A stretch of DNA of 52,364 nt from contig NZ_JBDIAQ010000008.1 of assembly GCF_039812505.1 (NCBI RefSeq), forward strand, positions 1-52,364. The letters are read 5' to 3'. Below are positions 15,135-24,620 of this stretch, piece by piece. The position numbers and the translations under genes were made by a program. The notes under the pieces were generated by a model, which saw nothing but the letters and a program-made list of their open reading frames with translations, did no database searches and was not told the origin of the DNA. Numbering within the stretch: position 1 is the stretch's first letter; every line of letters begins with the position of its first letter. The stretch is from Intrasporangium_A sp039812505. GTDB taxonomy: Bacteria; Actinomycetota; Actinomycetes; Actinomycetales; Dermatophilaceae.

Positions 15135-16367
15135 ATGACGGTGACCCACCGACACCAGAGCCTGACCCACCGCGCCCGTCCGGTCGGGACGCGACCTGTG
15201 CCCACGCCGCCGACGGCCCGGGTCGGTCGGGTCCGGGCGGGACGTCCCGACGACGGCACGTGGCGTGCCGGGGACCCGGTCGGGGAGCGCGAGTTCCTCG
15301 ACATCGGCACGATCCGCCTCGAGCGGGCGGGCGTGCTTCCCCAGGTGCGGGTCGCGTACGAGACGTGGGGGACGTTGGCCCCCGGTGCCGACAACGTGGT
15401 GCTGGTCGAGCACGCCCTGACCGGTGACAGCCACGTCGTCGGCCCGCAGGGTCCCGGCCATCCCACGCCCGGCTGGTGGGAGGGCCTCGTCGGCCCGGGC
15501 CGGGCGCTCGACACGAACCGGTGGTTCGTGATCTGCGCGAACGTCCTCGGTGGCTGCCAGGGCACGACGGGGCCGGTCAGCCCGGCTCCGGACGGCAGGT
15601 ACTGGGCCGCTCGCTTCCCGTACGTCACGATCCGCGACCAGGTGCAGGTCGAGCAGGCTCTGCTCCGGGGGCTCGGCATCCGTCGGGTCGCGGCCGTCAT
15701 CGGCGGTTCGATGGGGGGCATGCGTGCGATCGAGTGGGCGGTGATGGGTGGCGACCTCGTGGAGCGGGCCATCGTGCTGGCCAGCACCGCGCACGCGACT
15801 GCCGACCAGATCGCCTGGGCCCAGCCGCAGCTGCTCGCCATTCGTAGCGACGTCGACTTCGCCGGCGGCGACTACTACGACACCGGCCGCACCCCGGAGA
15901 ACGGCCTCGGGATCGCCCGACGCATCGCCCACATCACCTACCGCACCGAGACCGAGCTGAACGGCCGGTTCGGCCGCGACGCGCAGTCGGGGGAGGACCC
16001 CCTCCGACCGGCGGCCCGCGGCCGGTTCGCGGTCGAGGGCTACCTCGACCATCACGCGAGCAAGCTGACCGGGCGCTTCGACGCCAACTCCTACCTGGTG
16101 CTCACCGAGGCGATGAACTCGCACGACGTGGGCCGTGACCGGGGAGGCCTGGCCGAGGCTCTGCGCGGGGTCGCGGCAGACTGCACGATCGCCTCGGTCG
16201 ACACCGACCGGCTCTACCCGCCGCCGTTGTCCGACGAGATGGCACGGTTGCTGCCCAACGCGACGCGCGAGTCGGTCACCTCCGTCCACGGACACGACGG
16301 CTTCCTGATCGAGACCGACCAGGTGGCCGGCATCGTCCGGCGTGCGCTGGGCCGACCGGTCGGCTGA
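15135..16367 (+). CDS. metX: Homoserine O-acetyltransferase
   Basis: About 410 residues. An alpha/beta-hydrolase that acetylates homoserine from acetyl-CoA (some members prefer succinyl-CoA), the first committed step towards methionine. Catalytic triad: nucleophile Ser192 in GGSMGG, Asp358 in TDRLYPP, and His387 in GHDGFL. Other family blocks are HALTGDSHV, NVLGGCQGTTGP and YLDHHASKLTGRFDANSY. The first 50 residues are a variable, basic extension. GAGGAG is seven bases before the ATG. The SAM-IV riboswitch controls it, consistent with end-product repression. The partner sulfhydrylase gene metY, often adjacent in related genomes, is not here. Acyl donor cannot be settled by eye. Confidence 0.93.
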   Translation: MTVTHRHQSLTHRARPVGTRPVPTPPTARVGRVRAGRPDDGTWRAGDPVGEREFLDIGTIRLERAGVLPQVRVAYETWGTLAPGADNVVLVEHALTGDSHVVGPQGPGHPTPGWWEGLVGPGRALDTNRWFVICANVLGGCQGTTGPVSPAPDGRYWAARFPYVTIRDQVQVEQALLRGLGIRRVAAVIGGSMGGMRAIEWAVMGGDLVERAIVLASTAHATADQIAWAQPQLLAIRSDVDFAGGDYYDTGRTPENGLGIARRIAHITYRTETELNGRFGRDAQSGEDPLRPAARGRFAVEGYLDHHASKLTGRFDANSYLVLTEAMNSHDVGRDRGGLAEALRGVAADCTIASVDTDRLYPPPLSDEMARLLPNATRESVTSVHGHDGFLIETDQVAGIVRRALGRPVG

Positions 16368-16494
16368 GCAGACCGGCGGGACCCGGCCGGTGCGGTCCGT
16401 GGCACGGCCGTCGGCCATCAGGTGGCCTCCCGTCGGCCGTTCGTGTCGAGGGCGTTCTGCTGGGGTGCGGTTATCCGGTAGCGTCACTGCCCAG

Positions 16495-16512
16495 TGCACC
16501 GCAGGGTGCACC
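16495..16512 (+). repeat. Inverted repeat GTGCACC-GCAG-GGTGCAC before the stress protein gene
   Basis: A perfect 7-bp inverted repeat with a four-base loop, 48 bases before the start codon. A TAGCGT -10-like box at 16480-16485 would place transcription start near 16492, so the repeat would form a hairpin at the extreme 5' end of the mRNA, or act as an operator. It is followed by repeated GTGC units at about 16518-16533. Confidence 0.4.
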
Positions 16513-16559
16513 CGGGAGTGCGTGCGTGCGTGCATCCGTGCGAGATGAGGAGGTCCCCA

Positions 16560-16958
16560 GTGGCCATTGTCGTGGGATACGTCGCCACCAAGGAAGGTCG
16601 GGCAGCGCTGAAGCAAGCTGCCGAGGAATGTGTCCTTCGCAAGACGAAGCTGGTCGTGATCAGCTCGCACCGCGGCGGCCGCGACTTCGACGCGGCCGAG
16701 GCCACCCGCTTCGAGGCGGAGCTGGAGCGGGTGCAGCAGGTGCTCGAGGAGCAGGGTCTCGAGCACGAGGTGCGCCAGCTCGTCCGGGGGAACGACCCGG
16801 CCGAGGACCTCATCTCGGTGGCCGAGGAGGAGAACGCCACCTTCATCGTCATCGGCCTGCGCCGCCGCAGCCCGGTCGGCAAGCTCATCCTCGGTTCGAA
16901 CGCGCAGCGCATCCTGCTGGACGCGAGCTGTCCGGTGCTCGCCGTCAAGGCCGACTGA
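16560..16958 (+). CDS. Universal stress protein (UspA family)
   Basis: About 132 residues, a single Usp domain. VAIVVGYVATKEGRAAL is the first strand and helix; the nucleotide-binding signature GLRRRSPVGKLILGSNAQRILLDASCPVLAVK at 99-130 has the G-x-G-x-GS pattern of ATP-binding members, though residues between the glycines are basic rather than typical. Such proteins support survival under starvation or hypoxia, by unclear mechanisms. The GTG at 16560 is chosen because GAGGAGG at 16547-16553 is ideally spaced; an ATG at 16545 overlaps this ribosome binding site. A strong terminator follows, so the gene is a single unit between metX and the sigma factor gene. Confidence 0.9.
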   Translation: MAIVVGYVATKEGRAALKQAAEECVLRKTKLVVISSHRGGRDFDAAEATRFEAELERVQQVLEEQGLEHEVRQLVRGNDPAEDLISVAEEENATFIVIGLRRRSPVGKLILGSNAQRILLDASCPVLAVKAD

Positions 16959-17004
16959 GGTCGCGAAGGCGCCGATCGAGGGGTGGGAGCCCGGCTGGTC
17001 CCCG

Positions 17005-17026
17005 GGCCGGCGGGCCGGCCGTTTTT
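17005..17026 (+). terminator. Rho-independent terminator after the universal stress protein gene
   Basis: GGCCGG at 17005-17010, loop CGGG, CCGGCC at 17015-17020, then G and five T. It is the only classical hairpin-plus-T-run I found in the window and separates the stress protein gene from the sigma factor promoter. Confidence 0.8.
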
Positions 17027-17049
17027 CGCCTGCGGAGCGGTCGGCGTTT

Positions 17050-17055
17050 TATAAT
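17050..17055 (+). promoter_or_regulatory. Consensus -10 box TATAAT for the principal sigma factor gene
   Basis: A perfect TATAAT in an otherwise GC-rich stretch, predicting a start near 17062 and a leader of about 165 bases before the GTG at 17226. No good -35 is present at 17-bp spacing. The leader repeats GATCGA (GATCGATG... GGATCGAC at about 17092-17108), which may fold. Confidence 0.6.
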
Positions 17056-17225
17056 GTCGTTCGAGCCGGGTCGCACAGGGCGAACAGTGAGATCGATGTA
17101 GGGATCGACTCCGAGACACCAGACACGTCCGGCATGAATCCCCACCCCTGTTCGTTGTGCTGATGCATGCCCGCGCCAGGGGTGCGGACCACACGACGAG
17201 CCAGCGACGAAAGGCGACCCTGCCC

Positions 17226-18983
17226 GTGCCCAAGGTGACCTCAGCGGGAGCACCGACGACCTTGCCCAAGGCGTTCCAGCATGCTCCCATCAAGCGGCTG
17301 CTGGCCAAGGGCAAGGCGAGTGGTCATGTCACCGCGACGGACGTCCTGCATGCCCAGACCGAGGCAGGGCTCGACCCGCGCCGGATGAAGTCGGTCCTGA
17401 CAACGCTTGAGCAGCATGGCATCGACGTGGTCGTCACGACCGGGTCGACGAGTTCGACGAGTACCCGTACCGGGACCAAGGGAGGCACCGTGGCCACGCG
17501 CAAGACGACCGCGACCGCGACGAAGAGAGCTGCGCGGAAGGCTGCGGCCGAAGCCGGTTCGCGCGAGCAGTCCGAGCACGACCCGGTACCGGCGAAGGCC
17601 ACCAAGCCGGCCCCGGGCAGGACGGCCGCGACGAAGTCCGGCCCGAAGGCGCCGGGCGCGCCGGCCCGGACCAACGGCGAGCTCTCCCGGGCCGCGGCCG
17701 GGAAGGCTCCCGCGAAGAAGGCCACCACCAAGCGGGCCGCGACCCGTAAGGCACCGGCCGGGAAGGTCGCCGGGGCCGTCGAGCCCGTCGAGCAGGACTC
17801 CGCCGACGACGAGGCGGCCGAGCCCGAGGACGCCGACCCGAGCGAGCTGGAGGACGTCGACGTCTCGGAGGTCGAGGCCGTGGCGGACGACGAGGCCGAG
17901 GGCCATGCGGAGGACGGGCCCGAGGAGGCGAGCGACGAGGATGACTCGACCGGCGAGGCAGCCGGGCGCAGCGCGAAGTCCGGTGAGGGCGCGGAGGAGT
18001 CCGAGGAGTCGGGGTTCGTCATCCGCGACGACGACGAGGATGACGCCCCCGCCCAGCAGGTCGTGACGGCCGGGGCGACGGCGGACCCGGTCAAGGACTA
18101 CCTGAAGCAGATCGGCAAGGTCGCCCTGCTCAACGCGGAGCAGGAGGTCGAGCTCGCCAAGCGCATCGAGGCCGGGTTGTTCGCCGAGGAGCAGCTCAAC
18201 TCCGGCGACAAGATCGAGATGAAGCTCAAGCGCGAGCTGTGGTGGATCGCGCAGGACGGCAAGAAGGCCAAGAACCACCTGCTGGAGGCGAACCTTCGCC
18301 TGGTGGTCTCGCTGGCCAAGCGCTACACCGGGCGCGGCATGCTCTTCCTCGACCTCATCCAGGAGGGCAACCTGGGCCTGATCCGCGCGGTCGAGAAGTT
18401 CGACTACACCAAGGGCTACAAGTTCTCGACCTACGCGACGTGGTGGATCCGCCAGGCGATCACGCGCGCCATGGCCGACCAGGCCCGCACGATCCGCATC
18501 CCGGTCCACATGGTCGAGGTCATCAACAAGCTCGCCCGCGTCCAGCGACAGATGCTGCAGGACCTCGGTCGGGAGCCGACCCCGGAAGAGCTGGCCAAGG
18601 AGCTCGACATGACCCCGGAGAAGGTCGTCGAGGTGCAGAAGTACGGCCGCGAGCCGATCTCGCTGCACACCCCCCTGGGCGAGGACGGCGACAGCGAGTT
18701 CGGCGACCTCATCGAGGACTCGGAGGCGGTCGTGCCCGCCGACGCGGTCAGCTTCACGTTGCTCCAGGAGCAGCTGCATTCCGTGCTCGACACGCTCTCC
18801 GAGCGTGAGGCCGGCGTCGTGTCGATGCGGTTCGGCCTGACCGACGGTCAGCCCAAGACGCTCGACGAGATCGGCAAGGTCTACGGCGTCACCCGGGAGC
18901 GGATCCGCCAGATCGAGTCCAAGACGATGAGCAAGCTCCGGCACCCCAGCCGCTCCCAGGTCCTGCGCGACTACCTCGACTGA
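17226..18983 (+). CDS. sigA: Principal sigma factor (SigA/HrdB type, sigma-70 group 1)
   Basis: About 585 residues. A region 1.1-like domain at about 20-72 (IKRLLAKGKASGHVTATDVL through LEQHGIDVVV) is followed by a lysine/alanine-rich, histone-like stretch and a strongly acidic one. From about residue 275 come the core regions: ADPVKDYLKQIGKVALLNAE (1.2), NLRLVVSLAKRYTGRGM and LIQEGNLGLIRAVEKFDY (2.1-2.2), FSTYATWWIRQAITRAMADQ (2.3-2.4), and VTRERIRQIESKTMSKLRHP (4.2). It directs RNA polymerase to housekeeping promoters. I chose GTG 17226 so that region 1.1 is included, with GAAAGG upstream; GTG 17157 is further out. An internal GTG at 17490 with a very strong ribosome binding site could give a form without region 1.1. 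Converges with tgpA. Confidence 0.92.
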   Translation: MPKVTSAGAPTTLPKAFQHAPIKRLLAKGKASGHVTATDVLHAQTEAGLDPRRMKSVLTTLEQHGIDVVVTTGSTSSTSTRTGTKGGTVATRKTTATATKRAARKAAAEAGSREQSEHDPVPAKATKPAPGRTAATKSGPKAPGAPARTNGELSRAAAGKAPAKKATTKRAATRKAPAGKVAGAVEPVEQDSADDEAAEPEDADPSELEDVDVSEVEAVADDEAEGHAEDGPEEASDEDDSTGEAAGRSAKSGEGAEESEESGFVIRDDDEDDAPAQQVVTAGATADPVKDYLKQIGKVALLNAEQEVELAKRIEAGLFAEEQLNSGDKIEMKLKRELWWIAQDGKKAKNHLLEANLRLVVSLAKRYTGRGMLFLDLIQEGNLGLIRAVEKFDYTKGYKFSTYATWWIRQAITRAMADQARTIRIPVHMVEVINKLARVQRQMLQDLGREPTPEELAKELDMTPEKVVEVQKYGREPISLHTPLGEDGDSEFGDLIEDSEAVVPADAVSFTLLQEQLHSVLDTLSEREAGVVSMRFGLTDGQPKTLDEIGKVYGVTRERIRQIESKTMSKLRHPSRSQVLRDYLD

Positions 18984-19013
18984 GGGACGCGCAGGGCTCG
19001 ACGGGGACCGGGG

Positions 19014-21338
19014 TCAGCCGCCGTCGCCGCCTCCGCCGGTGAACCGGTTGGTCAGCCGGCGCCATACGGACACCCCGGCCTCCGGCCACAGGAAGGCGCG
19101 CAGCCGGACCGACCAGGCCCGGGTGCGCCCGACGTTCCGGCGGATGCTGCGGATGTCGTCGTGCAGGGCCGCGGTCTGCTCCGGGGTGGTCCGCTCGGGC
19201 CGGTCGTAGCGGGATCGCTCCAGGGTGGCCGTCACCCGGTGGACGGCGCCCGCGCCGGCGCTGTCGAGGTGGCCGTCCCGGATCAGGCGGTCCCGCCAGG
19301 TGCGCAGGGTGCCGCCCTCGGGTGGGTCGATGCCGAGGTCGCGCAGGTGAGCGGTGAGGGCGTCCCAGTCGGCCTCGACGAGGTCCTGCCGGTTCGCGGC
19401 CCGATGCCGTCGGCGGCGCCGGACCGTCGCGGCGGTGAGCGGCATGACGAACACCGCCAGGAGCGCGACGAGCAGACCGACCACGAACAGGACGTTGCGC
19501 ACGGTCACTGCGGCCCTGATCTCGTCCCACGGCGTCAGCACCGGGGCGACCACGTCGGGCTGGTCGAGCCCGGGCCGGCCGGTCTGTGCCGGCGCGCTGG
19601 ACTGACCCGGCTCGGGGGCCTGCTGCCCGCCCCCGGTCGCGCCGGGCCCGCTCGCGACGACGGTGTAGGGCGGCGGGGCGCCGGAGCGGGCCCCCGGGGT
19701 GGGCTCGAAGCGCAGCCAGCCGAACCCGTTGAAGTACAGCTCCGGCCAGGCGTGCGCGTCGGAGGCCCGCACGACGTACTCCTGACCCTCCTGCTCGCCC
19801 GGGAGGAACCCGACGGCCAACCGGGCCGGGATGCCCTGCGCTCGGGCGAGCATGATCATCGCGGTCGCGAACTGGGTGCAGTAGCCCCGCCGGGTGAGCC
19901 GGAAGCTGGTGATCGGGTCGAGCGGGCGGCCCTGCTGGTCGCGCGGCTGCTTGCCCAGGTCGAGGCTGTAGGTGTAGATGCTCGTGTCGCGCAGGTGGTC
20001 CTGGATCGCGATCGCCTTGTCGAGCTCGGTGGTCTTGCCGGCCGTCACCTGGTCCGACCACGAGATGACGGTCCGGCGGGCGGCCTCGGGGATGGCCAGG
20101 TCCTCCGGGCCGACCTCGGCCCCGTCCGGGGGCCCGGCCTGCTCGAGCTGGCTCGGCAGGGGAGCGACGTCGGCATACGTGACCCGGTAGGTGGACACCG
20201 GCCGGGCGACCCGGATGTCGCCCGTGCTCGGGTCGCGGCGCCACGGGACACCGTCCATCGACACCCCCACGACGGGGTACGGCGCGGCGACCCGCGGGGG
20301 ACGCAGGGTGTTCTCCCGGACCGTCATCGTGTAGTCCTTGCGGTCCGCGGCCGGCGGCAGCGGTGACGCGGCGCCCGCCGAGGCGTCTCGTCCCTGCGCG
20401 ACCCATTCGCCGTGCGAGGTGTAGGTGGCGGTCGCGAACACCCGCAGCGGCGGGCGCGGGCCCGTGGTCGAGTACCGCAGCACCGGGGTCTGGTCGGTGT
20501 CCTTCAGGCTCTGCGTCAGGTCGAGGGTGTCGTTGAAGCCGACGGTGCCGGCGCCGCCGGGCCCGACGCTGCGGCCGAGCCCTTCCGCGAGGTAGCGCGG
20601 CGGGAGGTGGGGCACCACGACCGGCACCACGAGCGCCAGGACCAGGCCGACCAGCCCGAGCCGCACCGCCCCGCCCGAGAAGGACCGCTGGGCCTCCCTG
20701 GCGTGCTCCTGCACCCCGACGCTCCCGTCGACCCCGGTGTCCTCCTCGCCGACCGAGCTCGTGGTGCTCCAGCGTCGGAAGCGGCCGCGCTCGGTGGTGT
20801 GCAGCATCGCCAGCCAGATCACGACCGGGGGGACGAAGTAGCGCGGCTCGAGCGCCTCGGAGCCGTTCGCGGCGGTGATCAGGTAGGCCGTCAGCAGCGG
20901 CAGACCGGCCGCCGCCGGCGCGTGCCAGGTCGCGGCCATCGCGTCGACGGTGATCGCCAGGGCCGCCCCGATCACGACGAGGCAGAACGTCACCCCCGGC
21001 GTCAGCGGGGCCGGTGCGGAGTACCGCTGGATCGTGTCGTAGGCCTCGGCCACGAGGGCGCCGAGCCCGTCCCAGGTCTCCGGCAGGTACCACGCCTGCT
21101 GGTCCTGGCTGAAGCGCCACACCACGACGTAGCCGACGACGAGCACCTGTGCGGCCAGCACGGTCAGCCGGGACCGGGTGATCCCACGCAGGACGAGGCC
21201 TACGGTGGCCGTCAGCGCGGTGAACACCACGACCTGCGGGAACCACTCGGTGGAGGTGAACAGCGAGGTCACCGGATAGGTCGCCGCGAGGGCCGCCAGG
21301 GCCCCGAGGACGGTGCTGCGCCAGCGACGTGGGCTCAT
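19014..21338 (-). CDS. TgpA-like transglutaminase-domain membrane protein
   Basis: 774 residues. About six N-terminal transmembrane helices (first at roughly 9-25, last at roughly 225-243), a large external region, and one more helix near 600-620 (VLFVVGLLVALLAVFVMPL) before a basic C-terminal cytoplasmic tail with DUF4129-like character. The transglutaminase core has Cys487 in RRGYCTQFATAM, His529 in ASDAHAWPELYF, and an acidic third position at Glu545 in WLRFEPTPG. TgpA of Pseudomonas is essential and active; the substrate here is unknown. Its ATG overlaps the stop of the DUF58 gene by four bases, preceded by a GGGAG site. With moxR and the DUF58 gene it forms a common three-gene set. Confidence 0.88.
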   Translation of the reverse strand: MSPRRWRSTVLGALAALAATYPVTSLFTSTEWFPQVVVFTALTATVGLVLRGITRSRLTVLAAQVLVVGYVVVWRFSQDQQAWYLPETWDGLGALVAEAYDTIQRYSAPAPLTPGVTFCLVVIGAALAITVDAMAATWHAPAAAGLPLLTAYLITAANGSEALEPRYFVPPVVIWLAMLHTTERGRFRRWSTTSSVGEEDTGVDGSVGVQEHAREAQRSFSGGAVRLGLVGLVLALVVPVVVPHLPPRYLAEGLGRSVGPGGAGTVGFNDTLDLTQSLKDTDQTPVLRYSTTGPRPPLRVFATATYTSHGEWVAQGRDASAGAASPLPPAADRKDYTMTVRENTLRPPRVAAPYPVVGVSMDGVPWRRDPSTGDIRVARPVSTYRVTYADVAPLPSQLEQAGPPDGAEVGPEDLAIPEAARRTVISWSDQVTAGKTTELDKAIAIQDHLRDTSIYTYSLDLGKQPRDQQGRPLDPITSFRLTRRGYCTQFATAMIMLARAQGIPARLAVGFLPGEQEGQEYVVRASDAHAWPELYFNGFGWLRFEPTPGARSGAPPPYTVVASGPGATGGGQQAPEPGQSSAPAQTGRPGLDQPDVVAPVLTPWDEIRAAVTVRNVLFVVGLLVALLAVFVMPLTAATVRRRRRHRAANRQDLVEADWDALTAHLRDLGIDPPEGGTLRTWRDRLIRDGHLDSAGAGAVHRVTATLERSRYDRPERTTPEQTAALHDDIRSIRRNVGRTRAWSVRLRAFLWPEAGVSVWRRLTNRFTGGGGDGG

Positions 21339-22582
21339 CGCCCGGCTCCCGCCGCGACCGTGGTGAGCCGGTCCCAGGTCCGGCCGATGTCCTCGCCCCG
21401 GGCGACCGGCACGGCCCGCCAGCCGGCCAGTCGCAGGACGTCGACGTGGGAGGTCACGTCGTCCACGTCCGGGGCCGGGCCGAAGCCGGCGGAGTCGAGC
21501 ACCATGGCGAGCCCGGTCGTGCCGACCTGCCGCAGGCTGGCCACGCGGGCGGTCACCTCGGGGTCGCAGGGCCCGAGGACCGCCACCACGAACCCGCCCG
21601 AGTCGGTCAGCGACTGGGCCGCCCGCAGGACGTCGTCGGCACCGGTCTCGGCCCGCGGCTGGGTCACGGCGAGCACGTCGAGGATCTCACCGCGCCCCAT
21701 GGGGTCCCCGGCCCGGGCCGCGTCGACGGTCTCGCTGCAGACGAGGTGGACGGCATACCCGTTGTCGACCAGGTGGACCGCGACCGAGGCCAGCGCGGTG
21801 ACCGCCCACTCGAACGAGCCGGTCACCCCGGTGCCGCCGTGGGCGCCGGCGCGGGGGTCGAGCAGCAGGATGGCTCGGCGCTGGGCGGGCCGGTCCTCCT
21901 GACGCACCATGAGGTCGCCGACGCGTGCCGTGGAGGGCCAGTGGATGCGCCGCAGGTCGTCGCCGTCGCGGTACTCCCGCACGGTCACGTCGTCCTCGCC
22001 GTGCAACGCCAGCAGGTGGGCCTGCTCACCCTCCGAGCCGACTCCCGAGCTCGGCGGCCGGTTCGCCGAGAGCGGGTGGACGGCCGGCAGGACGACGACG
22101 TCCGTGGTGCCGGCCAGGACGGCCCTGCGGGTGGCCAGCCCGAAGGGGTCGGGGACCAGCGCGCTCAGCGGCCCGAGCACGTGACGGCCGCGCACGTGGG
22201 AGCGCACGGAGTACTCGACGGTCCGCGTCCGCCGCGGTGCGATGCGGCCGACGACGAAGCGGGGCCGGTCCCCGAGCGCGAAGTCGATCCGTTCCTCGGC
22301 CAGGAAGACCGGCGTCGAACGGTCGGCGAGGTTCTGCACCGTCATCGTCACGTGGGCCGGCTGCCCGACGCCGACGCGCTCCGGCGAGAGGTGCCGCACG
22401 ATGCGCAGGCGGGTCCGCCGGGTCCGCACCAGTACGGCCGCCACGAACGGCAGGGCGAGCCCGAGCACGCCGAACCGGATGAGGTCGACGAAGCCGAAGG
22501 CGATCCCGGACAGCGCCAGGACGATCCCGGCCCCGACGAGCGCCCGGCCCCGGGTCGTCAGGAGGCTGCGCAGCGATCCCAT
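21335..22582 (-). CDS. DUF58-domain protein (MoxR-associated)
   Basis: About 415 residues. Two N-terminal membrane helices (GRALVGAGIVLALSGIAFGF and IRFGVLGLALPFVAAVLV) precede an extended beta region and the DUF58 core GEDDVTVREYRDGDDLRRIHWPSTARVGDLMVRQ, which is strongly conserved. The C-terminal part resembles a von Willebrand A fold, with RAILLLDPRAG as its first strand. DUF58 proteins are thought to work as metal-binding substrate adaptors of MoxR ATPases. I prefer ATG 22582 over GTG 22591 because the GAGGG site is correctly spaced only for the ATG. The gene sits 13 bases behind moxR and overlaps tgpA, so the three are one operon. Confidence 0.9.
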   Translation of the reverse strand: MGSLRSLLTTRGRALVGAGIVLALSGIAFGFVDLIRFGVLGLALPFVAAVLVRTRRTRLRIVRHLSPERVGVGQPAHVTMTVQNLADRSTPVFLAEERIDFALGDRPRFVVGRIAPRRTRTVEYSVRSHVRGRHVLGPLSALVPDPFGLATRRAVLAGTTDVVVLPAVHPLSANRPPSSGVGSEGEQAHLLALHGEDDVTVREYRDGDDLRRIHWPSTARVGDLMVRQEDRPAQRRAILLLDPRAGAHGGTGVTGSFEWAVTALASVAVHLVDNGYAVHLVCSETVDAARAGDPMGRGEILDVLAVTQPRAETGADDVLRAAQSLTDSGGFVVAVLGPCDPEVTARVASLRQVGTTGLAMVLDSAGFGPAPDVDDVTSHVDVLRLAGWRAVPVARGEDIGRTWDRLTTVAAGAGR

Positions 22583-22595
22583 GGCGGCCACGCCC

Positions 22596-23579
<984 letters not shown>

Positions 23580-23815
23580 GCTACCTCCGGTTCCCCCTGC
23601 TGGACGCGCTCCCACGGGTGGCGGGGCGCGTGCCGTCACGCGATCCGATCTTCCCTCATCCGTGGGCTCCCTCCAAAGGGGCGGTCCTTCCACCGTGCCC
23701 CACCTGCGCCCCGGGGCGGGCGGGCTCGGCCGGTCCTCAGGTCCGGCTCGGGTATGCCGCCGAGCCGGCTTCGCGCGCCCGGGCCGCACCGGACGGGCTG
23801 GGTGCTGGTGCTTTC

Positions 23816-23831
23816 CTCCACTTCGCACCAC
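23816..23831 (-). promoter_or_regulatory. Putative MraZ box facing moxR
   Basis: On the minus strand, GTGGTG, four bases (CGAA), then GTGGAG: two hexamers with a 10-bp period, as in MraZ operators. It closely matches the plus-strand set 60 bases away, where GTGGAG-TGAA-GTGGAG is read. It would sit upstream of moxR. Confidence 0.45.
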
Positions 23832-23892
23832 CATCGGTGACCTGCGAGAACGCGCCGAAGTCGGGTATGACACGGAGGTTCGTGACGCCGCG

Positions 23893-23918
23893 GTGGAGTG
23901 AAGTGGAGTATCGTGGCG
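23893..23918 (+). promoter_or_regulatory. MraZ box: three 10-bp-spaced GTGGxG repeats
   Basis: GTGGAG at 23893, GTGGAG at 23903 and GTGGCG at 23913, each separated by four bases, so the repeats lie on one face of the helix. MraZ is known to bind such direct repeats upstream of its own operon. TATCGT at 23909-23914 fits TAnnnT and overlaps the array, so binding could cover the promoter. Confidence 0.7.
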
Positions 23919-23971
23919 CCGAGCGGGACGCAGCGGGTCGTCCCCGGTCGCGGAAGGGGAGGTGGCCGAGC

Positions 23972-24403
23972 ATGTTCCTCGGTACGCACACCCCGCGACT
24001 CGACGAGAAGGGGCGGCTGTTCCTGCCGGCCAAGTACCGGGAGCGCCTCGCCACCGGCCTGGTCGTGACCCGCGGGCAGGAGCGCAGCCTGTACATCTAC
24101 CCGATGGACGAGTTCGTCACCCTCGCCGACCGGATGCGCGCGGCCCCGCAGAGCTCGAAGGGCGCCCGGGACTACATCCGCGTGTTCCTCTCCGGTGCCT
24201 CCGACGAGGTCCCCGACAAGCAGGGCCGGTTCACGATCCCCGCCAACCTGCGCCAGTACGCCGGGCTCGACCGCGACGTCACCGTGATCGGGGCCGGTTC
24301 CCACCTGGAGGTCTGGGACACCGCGGTCTGGAACGACTACCTGGCGGCGACCGAGCAGAGCTTCGCCGACACGTCCGAGGAGGTGGTTCCCGGCATGTTC
24401 TGA
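23972..24403 (+). CDS. mraZ: Transcriptional regulator MraZ
   Basis: 143 residues, exactly the usual size. Two AbrB-like swapped-hairpin halves are visible: GTHTPRLDEKGRLFLPAKYRE at the N-terminus and SDEVPDKQGRFTIPANLRQY in the middle, each with the DxxGRxxxP signature. MraZ forms a ring that binds direct repeats upstream of the dcw cluster and controls its own transcription; the GTGGAG array at 23893 is the likely site. The ATG at 23972 is ten bases after AAGGGGAGG. It heads the cell division and wall cluster; a 217-base gap separates it from rsmH, so partial termination or a second promoter is possible there. Confidence 0.96.
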   Translation: MFLGTHTPRLDEKGRLFLPAKYRERLATGLVVTRGQERSLYIYPMDEFVTLADRMRAAPQSSKGARDYIRVFLSGASDEVPDKQGRFTIPANLRQYAGLDRDVTVIGAGSHLEVWDTAVWNDYLAATEQSFADTSEEVVPGMF

Positions 24404-24620
24404 CCCGTCCGGCGGCGCGCCTGCGCGCCGGCCTCCAGCCGCTTCGCTCCCGGGGTGACTTCCCCCGCCCCGGGCGTCGCAGCGGATGGGGACCAGTCCG
24501 CAGGCCCGGGCCGCTCGAGCAGCGACCCGGCGGACACGAGCACCAGACCACGACCACCCACGCCAGGACCACCAGACCACCCGGGCCACGACCCGCAGGA
24601 GCAGGACCGAGAGGGCGAGC

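Larger units (their letters stand above)
23580..23971. other. Divergent moxR-mraZ control region
   Basis: These 392 bases hold no gene. Contents: the moxR ribosome binding site at the left; a 9-bp perfect hairpin at 23743-23768 (CCGGCTCGG / CCGAGCCGG, loop GTATGCCG) in the presumed moxR leader; a minus-strand pair of MraZ-box-like repeats at 23816-23831; a plus-strand triple repeat at 23893-23918; and the mraZ ribosome binding site AAGGGGAGG at 23954-23962. Confidence 0.75.

Noticed and set aside
24404..24620. Extra small gene or attenuator between mraZ and rsmH
   Set aside because: No frame with actinobacterial codon pattern and no strong hairpin with T-run; it looks like spacer, though a second promoter cannot be excluded.
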